From the NCBI RefSeq assembly GCF_023283985.1, contig NZ_JAKIKU010000002.1, forward strand, positions 310,001 through 374,000: a stretch of 64,000 bases of DNA, in the 5' to 3' direction. Under the pieces are notes generated by a model, which ran no database searches, had not been told where the DNA came from, and worked only from the letters and a program-made list of their open reading frames with translations. Positions 63,414-64,000 of the stretch are shown piece by piece. This DNA is from Shewanella electrodiphila. GTDB lineage: Bacteria > Pseudomonadota > Gammaproteobacteria > Enterobacterales > Shewanellaceae. Positions within the stretch are counted from its first letter, which is position 1, and each line of letters opens with the position of its first letter. Made by a program: the position numbers and the translations under genes.

Positions 63414-64000
63414 ATGTCATCAAAAGAAACTAAAAAAAATCAACAATCACTGGCACCTCAAAAATCAGCAGGTAAGGTGACATTTGTAGGTACCGGTCTG
63501 CAACTAGCTGGGCAGATCAGTGTATTAAGTAAAAGCTACATTGAAAATGCAGATATCATTTTTTCGCTGGTTCCTGATGGGTTTACTGAACGTTGGCTAG
63601 TTAGTTTAAATGCTAATCATCACTCACTTCAGCCTTATTATGCCCAAAAAGGTGAAGTAAAAAATCGCCGTGATACTTATGCGCAAATGGTCGATGCAAT
63701 ACTCGAACAAGTACGTCTTGGCTTAAACGTGGTTGTTGCCTTGTATGGCCACCCTGGCGTTTTTGCTTGTGTGTCGCATTTATCGATTAAGCAGGCGAGA
63801 TTAGAAGGTTATCAAGCTGAAATGCTGCCAGGTATTTCTGCAGAATCGTGCCTATGGGCTGATTTAGGTATAGATCCTGGCACTTCCGGACATCAAAGCT
63901 ACGAAGCCACTCAATTTATGCTGTATCAGCATATTCCTAACCCTAAGACCCATCTACTCCTGTGGCAAATATCGTTAGCTGGCGAACATACGTTAACTGA
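63414..64000 (+). CDS. sonM: Split-borosin-type peptide alpha-N-methyltransferase (cut by window end)
   Basis: The first 195 residues of a tetrapyrrole-methylase-fold enzyme. After a polar 20-residue start it reads VTFVGTGLQLAGQISVLSKS, then SLVPDGFTERWL, NRRDTYAQMVDAIL, ALYGHPGVFACVSH and MLPGISAESCLWADLGIDPG. This closely follows my memory of SonM of Shewanella oneidensis, the enzyme that methylates backbone amides of its partner peptide SonA, and SonM sits in the same place near smpB and bamE. The reading is strong by motif but rests on memory. The ribosome site is weak. The gene continues past the window, where the precursor peptide should follow. Confidence 0.85.
   Translation, partial: MSSKETKKNQQSLAPQKSAGKVTFVGTGLQLAGQISVLSKSYIENADIIFSLVPDGFTERWLVSLNANHHSLQPYYAQKGEVKNRRDTYAQMVDAILEQVRLGLNVVVALYGHPGVFACVSHLSIKQARLEGYQAEMLPGISAESCLWADLGIDPGTSGHQSYEATQFMLYQHIPNPKTHLLLWQISLAGEHTLT

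Overview
The window looks like chromosomal DNA of a Shewanella species, or a very close marine gammaproteobacterium. The reasons are a sodium-pumping oxaloacetate decarboxylase operon in the order G-A-B, an ssrA tag reading ANDSNYSLAA, the block smpB-ratA-rnfH-bamE followed by a SonM-type peptide N-methyltransferase, TonB-dependent uptake next to a lipoprotein pullulanase, and AT-leaning Shewanella-like codon use. The genus call is from memory of gene order and protein families, not from a database search.

Region 1 (1-44,390) is mostly core genome. It holds oadGAB; a 330-bp array of 22 tandem 15-bp units; an orphan NrtABD-type ABC transporter with its own porin and a structured, terminator-bearing leader; a DAACS carboxylate/amino acid symporter; YqaA; a two-domain M16 peptidase lipoprotein; gshA with a translationally coupled lipoprotein; a lytic-transglycosylase-like lipoprotein; a chemoreceptor without a periplasmic sensor; purEK; a periplasmic binding protein; a YfbK-like protein that has lost its von Willebrand A domain, beside an ECF sigma factor and a membrane partner; a tricorn-type protease; an OsmC protein; a TonB receptor with a pullulanase carrying three C-terminal repeats; hpf; a YebC paralogue; an Old Yellow Enzyme; a GGDEF-EAL protein with an apparent glycogen-binding-like domain outside the membrane; and phnA.

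Region 2 (44,400-60,500) is accessory DNA. From left to right it has a serine recombinase preceded by three 15-bp direct repeats; a two-gene SIR2 plus helical-repeat module that looks like an anti-phage system; the C-terminal scrap of a P4-type integrase; an unknown membrane protein between two copies of a 'GGGGTCAGAG' repeat; a wrecked Serratia-type nuclease gene; a frameshifted CoiA-like gene; the N-terminal scrap of an integron integrase; a strongly structured non-coding segment; and an integron cassette array with four attC sites. The cassettes encode a small acidic protein, a secreted trypsin-like protease, a NucS/DUF91-like nuclease-fold protein, and a two-gene unit ending in a PD-(D/E)XK protein. 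An intact P4-type tyrosine integrase then abuts the 3' end of ssrA (tmRNA), the usual target of such integrases.

Region 3 (60,529-64,000) returns to the core: ssrA and smpB, which together rescue stalled ribosomes, then ratA, rnfH, bamE and a truncated-by-window split-borosin-type alpha-N-methyltransferase.

The best candidates for something little described are the SIR2/helical pair, the two-gene nuclease cassette, the structured element at the head of the cassette array, the vWA-less YfbK protein, and the glycogen-binding-like GGDEF-EAL receptor.
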